DNA from: Pseudothioglobus sp905182815
GTDB lineage: Bacteria; Pseudomonadota; Gammaproteobacteria; PS1; Pseudothioglobaceae
NCBI RefSeq assembly: GCF_048087625.1
Contig: NZ_CP159805.1
Span: 806,001-870,000 of the forward strand
Direction: 5' to 3'
DNA: 64,000 bases
The translations under genes were made by a program, and so were the position numbers. The first letter of the stretch is position 1. Each line of letters begins with the position of its first letter. Shown here piece by piece: positions 34,131 through 43,693 of the stretch. The notes beneath the pieces are model-generated. The model was not told where the DNA came from. It saw nothing but the letters and a program-made list of their open reading frames with translations, and did not search any database.

Positions 34131-36066
34131 GACGTATTAAGATTTCTTCAACAAGCTCTCTATCATTATTATCATCAATACCCGCTAAAAGAGGAATTTC
34201 ACCATCGATTACTTTAGCCATTCTTTCGATTTTTATATCAATTTTTTCATTAATAATCTCATCGACAGAGTCCTGAGACAAAAAGTAATAATAGGTGGTG
34301 ATTTGATTTGGGTCTAGGCCAACTCGATGAATCCTATCAAGTGATTGTAGATAGCTTGCGCAGTTGTAGTCTCTCTCAAGATATATCGCACTATGACAAC
34401 CTTTGTGAAGTGATACCGATTCACCAATGGTGAAAGGATTGGCGATAACAACTTGGAAATCGAGATTATCTGGATCATTAAAAGATTGTATTACTTCTTC
34501 TCTTTCATAGTCTTCAATTCTTCCAATTAGCAGCTTACTTTTAATTGAGTTTTGATTAAGATAGGATTGAAGCTGGTCTGCGTTGGAAACGAATATTGTC
34601 CAAATAATAACTTTTTCTTTTTTTGGTATTATTTCAGATGAAATGAGCTCTAATATGGAAGTAAATTTGGGGGGAACCTTGTGTTGATATTGACTGATTG
34701 CATCAAAAATGTCTGAGTTGCTCAGCTCTTCTGATAGGCCTTTATCAAATTCTCCAAGATTCTTATCTTTTATATCTAAGCTTTCAGAGATTGGTAAATA
34801 AAGTAAAGATGGATTCGTTGAGGCTTGTCTTAATCGAATAAGCTTTGCCTTATTCATTATTTCACTAGCTTTTTTGTCTGATTCAGATTTTTCAAACCAT
34901 TTTACAAACTGGGCCTCAATAAAGTCATAGATGTATCTCTGGTCAGTATCCATTTTTACACTGACATGGTTCTTTTTAATAGGAGGGAGGGATAAGTGTT
35001 GTTTTTTAATCCTAATAAAAAAAGGCGATATATTGTCAATTAATTGATTCACTCTTGGACTATCTAAACCATCCACTTTGTTCATTTCAGTTAGATTTGA
35101 GTAATGAAAGCCAAGAACTTCTTGATAGTGAAAAGGATAGATGAACTTATACAAATTAAATAAGTCATGATAGCCATTGGGAAGGGGGGTACCTGTTAAT
35201 ACAATTCTAGACTTTGCATTTTTGACTACATCTAGCGTGTTGACTGCTTGCTGACCATCCTGTCTTTTAATCCGATGAGCCTCATCCGCAACAACCATGA
35301 CGTTATTTCTTTTGATATAGGAAGTTATCTCCTCTTTTAATATCGGAACACTATGATAGTTAATAAGGGTTAATTCTGGCGGCTCTCCTGTCGCTAGATG
35401 CTCTTTTCTTTGAGATAAATTGACACCGCCATAGACTCTATTGGAACTTACCTTTTCTCCAAGACAGGCCTCAAATTCGTTTTCCCAAGGTGCAAATGCG
35501 GCAAAAGGACCTATAACCACAAGCCTATCAACCCTTTTATCCTTGTCAGGATGGTTTTTCAGGTAAGTATACGCAGCAAGAACAACGGCAGTTTTTCCTG
35601 CTCCCGGTACAGAAAAATTACAGCTATGCTGAGAAAAGGCCATGTGAAATGCAGAGAGTTCCTGAAAGTGTTTGAGTGGCCTGATAAATTTGGAGTCAAC
35701 AAAAGATTTGAATTCTTGGAAGTCGCTATAAAACTTAGAGTTCTTGGTTATTTCTTCATTCCTGATAAGTTTGGCATGTCCTTTAAACTCTTGGAATTTA
35801 CTTTTGTCTCTAGAAAAGCTTTCTAGCTCAAGCTTAATATCATCACTAAGCGTTATCTCAACATTAAGACTCTCAAGAGCTGACTGAATTTCATCAAGTA
35901 ATGATTCTTTTAAATTTTCATCAAATGGCACACGAATTAATCCATCGTGAAATTCTGCATTCCATCTTTTTAAGGTAAGCTTCAACCGGAAATTGCTAAA
36001 TAGTTCTTTCTTCTTGTCCTCGATTATAAAGCATGAAGAATCAATATCAATTGTCGTACCTAGCAT
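34105..36066 (-). CDS. SNF2-family helicase/translocase
   Basis: 653 residues. An N-terminal region of about 150 residues precedes a superfamily 2 core: Walker A VPGAGKTAV, the DEAH box VADEAHRI, motif III LTGTPLPN, and motifs V-VI ending LDRIHRVGL, the SNF2 signature. Such translocases scan or remodel DNA in several restriction-like systems. It lies 3 bases after the ParB-like gene and overlaps the next gene. Confidence 0.9.
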   Translation of the reverse strand: MLGTTIDIDSSCFIIEDKKKELFSNFRLKLTLKRWNAEFHDGLIRVPFDENLKESLLDEIQSALESLNVEITLSDDIKLELESFSRDKSKFQEFKGHAKLIRNEEITKNSKFYSDFQEFKSFVDSKFIRPLKHFQELSAFHMAFSQHSCNFSVPGAGKTAVVLAAYTYLKNHPDKDKRVDRLVVIGPFAAFAPWENEFEACLGEKVSSNRVYGGVNLSQRKEHLATGEPPELTLINYHSVPILKEEITSYIKRNNVMVVADEAHRIKRQDGQQAVNTLDVVKNAKSRIVLTGTPLPNGYHDLFNLYKFIYPFHYQEVLGFHYSNLTEMNKVDGLDSPRVNQLIDNISPFFIRIKKQHLSLPPIKKNHVSVKMDTDQRYIYDFIEAQFVKWFEKSESDKKASEIMNKAKLIRLRQASTNPSLLYLPISESLDIKDKNLGEFDKGLSEELSNSDIFDAISQYQHKVPPKFTSILELISSEIIPKKEKVIIWTIFVSNADQLQSYLNQNSIKSKLLIGRIEDYEREEVIQSFNDPDNLDFQVVIANPFTIGESVSLHKGCHSAIYLERDYNCASYLQSLDRIHRVGLDPNQITTYYYFLSQDSVDEIINEKIDIKIERMAKVIDGEIPLLAGIDDNNDRELVEEILIRHDQRNSSV

Positions 36067-36069
36067 GGT

Positions 36070-37527
36070 TTAACCACCAGCTTCTGTTTTCAAATCGTTA
36101 ACCAGATTACTAAGTATTTCCATTTGATCAAGAAATTTGCCATCCTTAAGGTCTTCATCACTCAGAGTGCCTATTAAATCAGATAATTTAGTAGATATTT
36201 TTTTGATATGGGTTAGCTTCCCTGAAGAGCCTCCAGACTCAACAATCATAGTTTCTATTTTCTTAGCAACATTTGCTAATTGTCTTTGGGTTTGTGGCTT
36301 CTTAAAGGTATCAGCCTTTACGTTAATCTGGTCTGTGATTGTTTCAATAGTATTGATTTGAACAGAGGGCTGATTATGCGTTTTTTTGTATTTAAGTTTT
36401 TGAATGCTTTCATAGAAATTATCCTTTAGTAATTTATTTGACGCATCATAAAACTTAGAGTCTCTATCATTCAAATGATTCATCATGTCTTCAATTTCAT
36501 GATTGATTTCAGGCTCTTGATCTCTTAGGGGAAATATATTATTATTATGAAATTCAGTGAAATCATGCCAAATTTCTTTATTACCAAAGATGTGACTTGG
36601 TTGAAGCCCATCAGCAATTTTTCTAAAGTCTTTGCCATCAAGAGCCTTAAAACACCTTATATAATCAAAAGCGACCATCTGAAGTAGGTCAACGTCCATC
36701 TCGGTATATCCATCATGTCCTCTTGCACTTTGAGCACCTCGGAAATTTTGCAGCCATTTGTTTAGACTAAGAAAGTAATCCTCTCTTTTGTCCAATTGAG
36801 TGTACTGAGAATCGTAGCCATAAGCTTCTAAGTATTCATCCATTAGCGCCATTGTTTGGGCATATTTTTGGATGTCTGTTTTTTTTATATTCATAAAACT
36901 AGCCACATCCTTCTCAGTCCATTTAAGGTCAAATAACTCTTTCGCTTGGAGATACTTTTCTATTGGATTGTAGTTTGCCTTCTCATCTTCACCCATCTGG
37001 TAAATGGTCTCAAGTCTCTTTACTTCTGCTGTAGCATCTTGAAGGGTTGCTGGAAGAATAACTGCTTTAAATGTGTTAAAGTTTGAGACATCGGCATCTC
37101 CAGGGTTTGCTACAATATTGTTAAGTGTCATAAGGCGACGGTTACCATCAATCACGATTCCATCTAAAGTAACTATGCCAACCTCTTTTTGCCCGTATTT
37201 TCTTATATCAATTTCTGTTTTTTTGTTTTTAGATTCTGCTGACTCATATAAAAATTTTTGTATTAACTTATTACCAGATTCACTTTGCGCATCAATCATT
37301 GAGGTATTGGCCTCATGAGAGAGTGTTCTGCTTAATATTCTGCCATTGCGCTGATTGTATACAAGGTACTCAAGAGGAATTTTGAAAACAGGCATTAATT
37401 CCATGCTTCCGCTTGCGGTTTGACCGTAGTTCCAGAGAATATCTTTCTCTCCGTAGTTTTCAGAGCCATCTCTAATTTTAGAGAGCTTTTCTATTCTTGC
37501 TTCGCTTGAAAGAGGCGTATGAGGCAT
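36070..37527 (-). CDS. ParB/Srx-like domain protein
   Basis: 485 residues. The N-terminal third has a ParB/sulfiredoxin-like core: IPLEYLVYNQRNGRI, then DGIVIDGNRRLMTL, whose GNRR matches the ParB GERR box. The middle has a helix-turn-helix-like stretch (WTEKDVASFMNIKKTDIQ). The C-terminus is helical. Proteins of this type occur in phosphorothioation and restriction loci, where they bind or nick DNA. It lies 77 bases after the methyltransferase gene. Confidence 0.75.
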   Translation of the reverse strand: MPHTPLSSEARIEKLSKIRDGSENYGEKDILWNYGQTASGSMELMPVFKIPLEYLVYNQRNGRILSRTLSHEANTSMIDAQSESGNKLIQKFLYESAESKNKKTEIDIRKYGQKEVGIVTLDGIVIDGNRRLMTLNNIVANPGDADVSNFNTFKAVILPATLQDATAEVKRLETIYQMGEDEKANYNPIEKYLQAKELFDLKWTEKDVASFMNIKKTDIQKYAQTMALMDEYLEAYGYDSQYTQLDKREDYFLSLNKWLQNFRGAQSARGHDGYTEMDVDLLQMVAFDYIRCFKALDGKDFRKIADGLQPSHIFGNKEIWHDFTEFHNNNIFPLRDQEPEINHEIEDMMNHLNDRDSKFYDASNKLLKDNFYESIQKLKYKKTHNQPSVQINTIETITDQINVKADTFKKPQTQRQLANVAKKIETMIVESGGSSGKLTHIKKISTKLSDLIGTLSDEDLKDGKFLDQMEILSNLVNDLKTEAGG

Positions 37528-37604
37528 ATTAATCTCCTTTTTTATATTTTTTGAAAAGTATATCCTTTTTTGGTCTATATTAAATCAACTTCAATTCATT
37601 TTAT

Positions 37605-38864
37605 TTATTCATTGGCTTGTTTAAGTAGAGAATTGGATAGTTTTTCTACAATACCAACTACTAAAGCATTACCCATAAAGAATGCTCTTTTTGCGTCAGG
37701 TGCACCAACTGTCCATTCATCTTCGAACATATTTAATCTTTCTAATTCTAATGGCATAAGCCTCCTGTATCTTCCAGAATCAGTTTGAATGACATGTTTA
37801 AATCGTGAGACCGATTTACCCCCTTCACCTGTAACGATTGTTCTTGAGGGCTTATTTAATTTATCAGGGAAAGACATTTTCCCTTCGGAATAATTATATT
37901 CATATCCATCTTTAGAGACTCTTGGAATTGATTTTGCATCCTTGGCTTTTTTCCATTCCTTTAAACTGCTTTCATCTATATAAAATTCATTAGGAATCTT
38001 TTCTTCATCTTTCTCAACTATATCATCTAAGACGGTGGGCTCTCCTTCAAATATAGCCTCTCCTTTCGCAGTAAATACCTTTCGACCTATAATGAGCCCC
38101 GCATTTGCAAAAGGGCGCTTGAATTCATTAAATTGCTCATAATTTTCAGAAATATCCTCGACTGACCCATCAATATTAAAAGAGTTAGCAAACATATCAT
38201 TAAAGTTCATCGGAAAAGCATCCTGCATGACTCCGTCATTAAAAATCCAATTTGAGCTAAGATCGAGCTTATGAAGCTTTTTTATTTTTTTAAAAACTGG
38301 AGTATTCATTCTGTATGCCATAATGTAGACTCGTTTTCTCTTCTGAGGCATTCCATAGTCAGATGCGTTTATAACACGCCATTCTATTGCATAACCAAGG
38401 TCAGATAAAGATGCGAGCATTATTGCAAAATCTCTTCCTCTTTGAGATGTTGGAGACTTTAATAGTCTATCTACATTTTCTAGCATTAAATACTTTGGGG
38501 CTTTGCTTCTTTTTTTTCTAACAAGGTTATAAATTGACCACCATAAGACACCTTTCTTGCCTTTAATTCCTCCAGCCTTATTGAGTGATCTGGCTACCGA
38601 ATAGTCTTGACAGGGAAATCCTCCTACAAGAAGGTCATGGTTTGGTATTTTTTTGAACTTTTTATTTACCACTTCGGCTATATCTTCACAGTTATGATTC
38701 TTATTTCCAAAGTTTTTTATATAAATGTCAGATGCATACTGGATTTTGCTACCAGGCTCCCATTGATTGCTCCATATGATATTAAATTGGCCATTATTAG
38801 ACTTTTTTTCAAGTCCAACCCTAAAGCCTCCAACGCCTGCAAAAAGTTCAATAGTATCAATCAT
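37605..38864 (-). CDS. DNA (cytosine-5) methyltransferase
   Basis: 419 residues. All main C5-methyltransferase motifs are visible: ELFAGVGGFRVGLE (I), GGFPCQDYSVA with the catalytic Cys (IV), LENVDRLL (VI), PQKRKRVYI (VIII), RRLMPLELERLNMF (IX) and GNALVVGIVEKL (X). The target-recognition region lies between VIII and IX. I start it at ATG 38864, which overlaps the stop of the MutH/Sau3AI-like gene by 8 bases. M.Sau3AI is also a C5 enzyme, so the pair may descend from a GATC restriction-modification system. Confidence 0.93.
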   Translation of the reverse strand: MIDTIELFAGVGGFRVGLEKKSNNGQFNIIWSNQWEPGSKIQYASDIYIKNFGNKNHNCEDIAEVVNKKFKKIPNHDLLVGGFPCQDYSVARSLNKAGGIKGKKGVLWWSIYNLVRKKRSKAPKYLMLENVDRLLKSPTSQRGRDFAIMLASLSDLGYAIEWRVINASDYGMPQKRKRVYIMAYRMNTPVFKKIKKLHKLDLSSNWIFNDGVMQDAFPMNFNDMFANSFNIDGSVEDISENYEQFNEFKRPFANAGLIIGRKVFTAKGEAIFEGEPTVLDDIVEKDEEKIPNEFYIDESSLKEWKKAKDAKSIPRVSKDGYEYNYSEGKMSFPDKLNKPSRTIVTGEGGKSVSRFKHVIQTDSGRYRRLMPLELERLNMFEDEWTVGAPDAKRAFFMGNALVVGIVEKLSNSLLKQANE

Positions 38865-41862
38865 AATCTCTAACAATAGTCTCAATAAATTTTGCGTTTA
38901 GCCAAAAACTCTTCTTAATAACAGCTTCACCATAATGGGTTGGAAATGTATCCATTTTATTTTGAGCATGAGGCCTCACATGAAGAACATTACTTTCTGA
39001 CATTTTAGGTAATTCATCGGCTTTTTTAAGATTAATTTGTGACACTGTTTTCTCCCATACCTTTTGTGCTTCTCTGAGGTCTTCAGTAGATATAGTCCAG
39101 GATATAACTTTTAGCAAGGCTGAGGAATTAGAATCCTCTTCTTCTTTAAAAACAATAAAAGTAAAATACTGAGTGAGTTGTTTGAATAGTTCAGATGTTC
39201 CCCATTTTTCATTAACAATATCAAGGTATCTAAAAGTTGGCAATGGAATTGACTGAGTTAGTTTGCCTGATGATTCAAGTTTAATGACTTTTATCACCCT
39301 GTCAGTCTGATCAATATACTGCCCATAAGTCTTTATGATGTTGTCTACCAATACCCTCCTAAAGTTCTTGGGTTTGTTACTTGGCAAGCTTAAATTTAGA
39401 AAATCCGCTATTTGTTCTTCACTCTTTCCTAAATAATTATGAAAGAGGGAATTAAAATCTTTATGAAGCCCATAGTGAGGATGGTTCATATTAAAACTGT
39501 CTTGGCCTTCACCTAATTCAGATGAAAAATTAATATGCTCAAGTACTTGGTCAAAATCCTGGAAATCTTCAGTTAATAATTCATTAACACGCTCTAGACT
39601 TAAATTATAAAATAGCTCACTAAAGGGTTTTTTAAGGCCTAAATAATGCAATATCCCCATAGACTGGAAACCTTTGGATTTTGTTGGGTCTAAGCCTAAT
39701 ATATTTTCATCAAGTTCACGGTGACTAATCCCTTTAAATAAAAAATCTTTTACAATATTTGAGCGGACTGATAGCTCATATTTTATGAACTCCCTTTCTC
39801 TTCCACTAGGTTGTAACTTAGGAATTTTTTCTGTTTTTCTTTTTCCATCTTTATCTAAGCTTGTAAAGGCTAACGATTGATTTGCAATATCATCAGATTC
39901 ATTGTTCTTGATTTGACTTTCAGATAAGCTTTCAACTGCAAACAAGAGATTGACAAATTCTTTTTTTAAACAAAAGATTTTAGGGCTAGCTTTGTTTGTA
40001 TTATTAGGTTGCCTGACCTTAGTATTTATAATTCTATCGTCATTTTGAGCTATAAGATATTTTGTTTGTTTGTCAGTTATAAAATGAGCTCTTCCGTCTT
40101 TAACTTTATCCCTTATTAATTCCCAATCTTTTTTAATTTGACTCAAAAGATAGTCGGGCAGGTCATTTATAAGATTAGGGGATTTAACACCAATAACTCT
40201 ATAGTCTAAAGGGCTTAAGTAGCCAGGTTGTTCATATACAACAATAAGCAAGTTCTGAAGCTCATTGTATAGGCTACTGTTTTCCCATATTTCGTCAATA
40301 ATTTCATAAAAGTCAATAGAGGATAGGTGTAAATTATTTAGAAATATATATTTAGATTCCATTGTTGCTGGGATTTTTTTTAGGAATATGTTGTTGTTCA
40401 CCAGATGATTAGCTGATTGACTATCTGACTGAATATTGAAGCCATATTTGTCGAGCAACTCTTCAAAAATATTGTCTTTATCAGAAGCCTTTTCACAGAC
40501 TCTTTCAATATCAGTCATGAGCCCTCTATCCTCCTTTAAGGCAAAATATCTTCTGTAACTATAATATTGATCCTCTAGGTTAGATTCTTGAATTTTAGTA
40601 ATGATGTCTCTGAGGGATTTTCCTATAAACTTTTTTGAATAATCAACAATTTCTGACTTATTAGAATTTTCATTTATCATTAATGGCTTAAAGTCAGCTT
40701 CAACAGAAGGATTTACTAATTTAGCTTCTGCTTCTATAATTTTTTCCTTATCAGCTATTGCCTTGTCAGCTTTGGCTTTATCAGCTATTGCCTTATCAGC
40801 TATTGCCTTATCAGCTATTGCCTTATCAGCTTTGGCTTTATCAGCTATTGCCTTATCAGCTATTGCCTTATCAGCTATTGCCTTATCAGCTTTGGCTTTA
40901 TCAGCTTTGGCTTTATCAGCTATTTGCTTTTTTTCAGCAAGCTTAGCCTTAGCTTCCTCTTTCTTTCGTTCAATTTCGGCAGCTCTAAATTTAGCTTTCT
41001 CTTGCTCTAGCTTTACATTAGCAAGATCTACAGCTTCTTTAATTTTTGCTTTTTCAGCGCTTTGCTTTATTTCAGCAAGTTTTATTTCAGCAAGTTTTAC
41101 TCTAGACTCCTTCCTCTTTCGCTTTAAGCTAAAGATATTATCAAGAGCTAGGGCACTAAAAATTAAAGCTAGCCAAAAATATATTGTTGGCTTTCCTGAG
41201 TTAAAAAATACAAGAAAAAATGAATGATTATCTTTAAAAATACTTGTATAGAAAGAATTATCTTTCAAAATAGACCCTTCTACACAAGTATTTTTAATCC
41301 TTGTGTAACCTTGAGGGCATAGCCATAACTCTTCAACAGCGTTTCCTTTTGCGGGAGAGTGTTCAACGCAATTGTTTTGTGAAGTGCTCATTCTGTAATT
41401 TGGTTTGCAGTAATAGCCATCAGAGCCACTTAAAGCAATTGCATTTAATGGTAATCGGCGACAAGAGTTGCTTTTTTTATAGTAGCCAGTTACGCAAGCA
41501 AAGGAGGTGCCTTTTTTATATCCATTTGGAGGAACTGCTTGTTTAATTATGCACGTATTTAATTGTTTTACATATCCAGTATTACAAGACCATCCTTCAT
41601 CAGAATATGTAGCATTTTCTGGTATTTTTTCACATCTTGAATTAGCAAATATACTATTAGAGCCACACTCCACTTTAAATTTAACTCGAGGCTCACCACA
41701 CTTTAAATTCCGCTTTTTAGCCTCATCAATAAATTGTTGGGGGACTCTTAACACTTCAAACCAGCTGCAGACATAAGTATCGCTTAAGTGAGATAGGTTT
41801 GGATTAGCATACACAGGGAGTGTAAAAATACTTAAGAATGCTACAAGTAAAATTTTTTTCAT
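38857..41862 (-). CDS. Membrane-tethered MutH/Sau3AI-like protein with periplasmic Cys-rich domain
   Basis: 1001 residues. Signal peptide (1-19, ending VYA), a Cys-rich periplasmic region (about 31-200) of GYxKxxNxC-type repeats, a membrane helix (about 225-244), a long charged coiled coil with AIADK/AKADK repeats (about 250-380), then a C-terminal Sau3AI-like pair of MutH folds. The KDGRAHFIT near 588, IVNEKW, VWEKT and LHVRPHAQ...SFWLN segments are typical of Sau3AI. In the first MutH core the D...E-x-K site reads H...F-L-K, so cleavage activity may be lost. It is the first gene of the operon and overlaps the methyltransferase gene. Confidence 0.85.
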   Translation of the reverse strand: MKKILLVAFLSIFTLPVYANPNLSHLSDTYVCSWFEVLRVPQQFIDEAKKRNLKCGEPRVKFKVECGSNSIFANSRCEKIPENATYSDEGWSCNTGYVKQLNTCIIKQAVPPNGYKKGTSFACVTGYYKKSNSCRRLPLNAIALSGSDGYYCKPNYRMSTSQNNCVEHSPAKGNAVEELWLCPQGYTRIKNTCVEGSILKDNSFYTSIFKDNHSFFLVFFNSGKPTIYFWLALIFSALALDNIFSLKRKRKESRVKLAEIKLAEIKQSAEKAKIKEAVDLANVKLEQEKAKFRAAEIERKKEEAKAKLAEKKQIADKAKADKAKADKAIADKAIADKAIADKAKADKAIADKAIADKAIADKAKADKAIADKEKIIEAEAKLVNPSVEADFKPLMINENSNKSEIVDYSKKFIGKSLRDIITKIQESNLEDQYYSYRRYFALKEDRGLMTDIERVCEKASDKDNIFEELLDKYGFNIQSDSQSANHLVNNNIFLKKIPATMESKYIFLNNLHLSSIDFYEIIDEIWENSSLYNELQNLLIVVYEQPGYLSPLDYRVIGVKSPNLINDLPDYLLSQIKKDWELIRDKVKDGRAHFITDKQTKYLIAQNDDRIINTKVRQPNNTNKASPKIFCLKKEFVNLLFAVESLSESQIKNNESDDIANQSLAFTSLDKDGKRKTEKIPKLQPSGREREFIKYELSVRSNIVKDFLFKGISHRELDENILGLDPTKSKGFQSMGILHYLGLKKPFSELFYNLSLERVNELLTEDFQDFDQVLEHINFSSELGEGQDSFNMNHPHYGLHKDFNSLFHNYLGKSEEQIADFLNLSLPSNKPKNFRRVLVDNIIKTYGQYIDQTDRVIKVIKLESSGKLTQSIPLPTFRYLDIVNEKWGTSELFKQLTQYFTFIVFKEEEDSNSSALLKVISWTISTEDLREAQKVWEKTVSQINLKKADELPKMSESNVLHVRPHAQNKMDTFPTHYGEAVIKKSFWLNAKFIETIVRDYD
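40757..40923. repeat. 15-bp tandem repeat in the coiled-coil linker
   Basis: About eleven 15-bp units, alternating between two sequence types, encode AIADK or AKADK pentapeptides in the minus-strand gene. Order is AKADK, AKADK, three AIADK, AKADK, three AIADK, AKADK, AIADK, so a 60-bp super-unit appears to have duplicated. Copy number probably varies between strains. Confidence 0.85.
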
Positions 41863-42035
41863 AAAAAATTAAAGTTTACTTTTAGCAAAGAAAGGCTTTG
41901 AGTAAAAAAAATAGATCAGAGTGAATTACGAATTATAGCACTTACATTAAATTAAAAATTATAGAGTATTGCAGTATTCCATCGTTTCTAATGATTTATT
42001 AAGCATACATTCAAGATAATCAAAGTTCATAACAC

Positions 42036-42749
42036 TTATAAATATGATGTTCCTATTTCATTTTCATAGCAAGTCTCACCACCAGGTTCACAGTAATTCT
42101 CTAAAAGAAGTTTGGGGCTCTCATCATTAGTAACTCTAGCTCTTATAACCTTTGCCTCACCTGATACCCATTCAAGCTTAAAGTTACGTCCAGTTGCTTT
42201 ATAGTCAAAGGACATAAAGCCATAGTAAGGCTTTAACTTATATCTATAAGAACTTGAGCTTATATATCCTGCGTCAATAATGTTAGTTTTATTTTCTATA
42301 ATTTCATCTTCTTCGCCTTCTAGAGTCCATATAGTGTCAGCCTTAACCAGCCGTACATCATCAAAAGCGGTAGATAAGGTCACTGGACATTCTTCATTTG
42401 TAATACATAACTCTTGAATGTCTTTAGCAAGGGAGGTCATACTTTCATTAAACCTCTTTTCTGAAGAGAAAGTAAAGAGGAAGATAAAAACTGAAAAAAC
42501 TAAAAGTATTAAAGGGGTTATTAGCTTTAACTTATTCTTTCTAAATACCCGAGTAATTAGTAATAAAATTGAAATGAGAATTGTTAAAAATAATGGAACT
42601 TCATAACCGCAACCTACCACTGGTGAACATAGTGAGCGGCTATTATGCAAGTCTAACTGTATCAAAAGGATTGAAATGCCTAGTCCAGTAGTTAGTCCCC
42701 AAGTAAACCAATATTTTTTACCTATTACTATCTCTTCTTTCGATTTCAT
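42036..42749 (-). CDS. Membrane protein of unknown function
   Basis: 237 residues with three hydrophobic segments in the first 110 residues, then a soluble domain of about 130 residues with four cysteines, ending in GGETCYENE. The ATG at 42749 has AGGAAA upstream and is preferred to an earlier in-frame start. It is the last gene of the small-membrane-protein operon. I recognise no family; the layout suggests membrane anchoring of an extracytoplasmic domain. Confidence 0.7.
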   Translation of the reverse strand: MKSKEEIVIGKKYWFTWGLTTGLGISILLIQLDLHNSRSLCSPVVGCGYEVPLFLTILISILLLITRVFRKNKLKLITPLILLVFSVFIFLFTFSSEKRFNESMTSLAKDIQELCITNEECPVTLSTAFDDVRLVKADTIWTLEGEEDEIIENKTNIIDAGYISSSSYRYKLKPYYGFMSFDYKATGRNFKLEWVSGEAKVIRARVTNDESPKLLLENYCEPGGETCYENEIGTSYL

Positions 42750-42760
42750 ATGTTTTCCTG

Positions 42761-43570
42761 TTAAAACCAATCCGAGCGATTAAGCCATACTAGTCCTTCT
42801 TTAGGGAATATCACCATAAGAATGCTCAGCTCAGTCTCCGTCTTTAATTCTGAATAGTAAACCTCTCTTTTCCCGCAGAAATTCTCTGGGTCAGTGAGTT
42901 TTTTGGTTACCTTAAAGTAGCGTGGTTTGACAACCATCGTAGGAGTCTCTGAGCAAAAAGGAGGACTTAGTATTCCTTGAAATGGGTCGAAACCATAGCC
43001 TAGGTATTCTCTGTCGTGACCTGGAAAGTCCATTGTCATTTCATAGAATTTATATTTAGTTACAGCTGTATTAACAAATGAATCTATGTCCCCAACCTTG
43101 ATGATAATATCTGTGCCAACGTTAGCCCCCCAGTTACTAAAAGAAGTATGAATTAACTCAGCATCAGAGGGGTATTGTAATTTTGAGTTTTCAGTAAATT
43201 CTGTGGGAGCTTCTTGCTTTAAAGAATAAGTATTAGCTTGGTAGTCAGAGCCTCCAAAGGCTGCAAATACGCCCCAAAAACCGAAAAAGATAAGGAATGC
43301 CGCTATCTGCCCAATAAAATGAAAGAAGGTCTGCAAGATTGACTTAAAGCTGAGATTGATGTCTCCAAAGCTAAAGAAGAAAACAAAGAAGTAGTAAATT
43401 GGGACTAACCAGTAAATCCAATCTTCTAGATAGAGAATTCTTTTAAGAAGGGGTGTTGTTACTAATGCATCTATAAGAAGAAATAGCAGGATGGTTCCAA
43501 AAAAACCCCAGAGCCAAACCAATGAGCTCAAACTTCTTTCTTTGAAAACAAATGCTTTAGTGGCTTGCAT
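42761..43570 (-). CDS. Membrane protein of unknown function
   Basis: About 269 residues: three or four hydrophobic helices in the first 110 residues (one very Phe-rich), then a soluble domain of about 150 residues with two cysteines and a Tyr/Phe-rich beta pattern. ATG 43570 overlaps the stop of the upstream 36-residue frame as TAATG; ATG 43576 and TTG 43582 are alternatives. Its plan resembles the next gene, suggesting the two act together, but I see no sequence match between them. Confidence 0.7.
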   Translation of the reverse strand: MQATKAFVFKERSLSSLVWLWGFFGTILLFLLIDALVTTPLLKRILYLEDWIYWLVPIYYFFVFFFSFGDINLSFKSILQTFFHFIGQIAAFLIFFGFWGVFAAFGGSDYQANTYSLKQEAPTEFTENSKLQYPSDAELIHTSFSNWGANVGTDIIIKVGDIDSFVNTAVTKYKFYEMTMDFPGHDREYLGYGFDPFQGILSPPFCSETPTMVVKPRYFKVTKKLTDPENFCGKREVYYSELKTETELSILMVIFPKEGLVWLNRSDWF

Positions 43571-43680
43571 TAACATATCCAAGCTCCATCCACATAACAG
43601 TATTCTTCTTCAACACTCCATCTCATATAAGAAAAGATTCCTAGATAAACAATAAATGCAATAATTAGAATTCGTTTAAT
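43570..43680 (-). CDS. 36-residue membrane miniprotein, probable ATT start
   Basis: Reading from ATT 43680 gives one hydrophobic helix (KRILIIAFIVYLGIFSYM) and a short acidic tail with two cysteines ending AWIC. GGGAG ends 8 bases before the ATT, just after the stop of the upstream gene, and the stop overlaps the next start as TAATG. No ATG, GTG or TTG is available ahead of the helix. The frame is tightly packed between neighbours, which supports translation. Confidence 0.5.
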   Translation of the reverse strand: MKRILIIAFIVYLGIFSYMRWSVEEEYCYVDGAWIC

Positions 43681-43693
43681 CTAAGTATCTCCC

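Noticed and set aside
40763..41227. 154-residue plus-strand frame rich in ALSAI repeats
   Set aside because: It is the antisense shadow of the 15-bp repeat array in the minus-strand MutH/Sau3AI-like gene; it has no ribosome-binding site and no independent support.
31222..41862. Assignment to DISARM, BREX, Druantia or a Dnd system
   Set aside because: No DUF1998, PLD, PglZ, large Druantia helicase or phosphorothioation cysteine desulfurase is present; sharing a methyltransferase and SNF2 protein is not enough.
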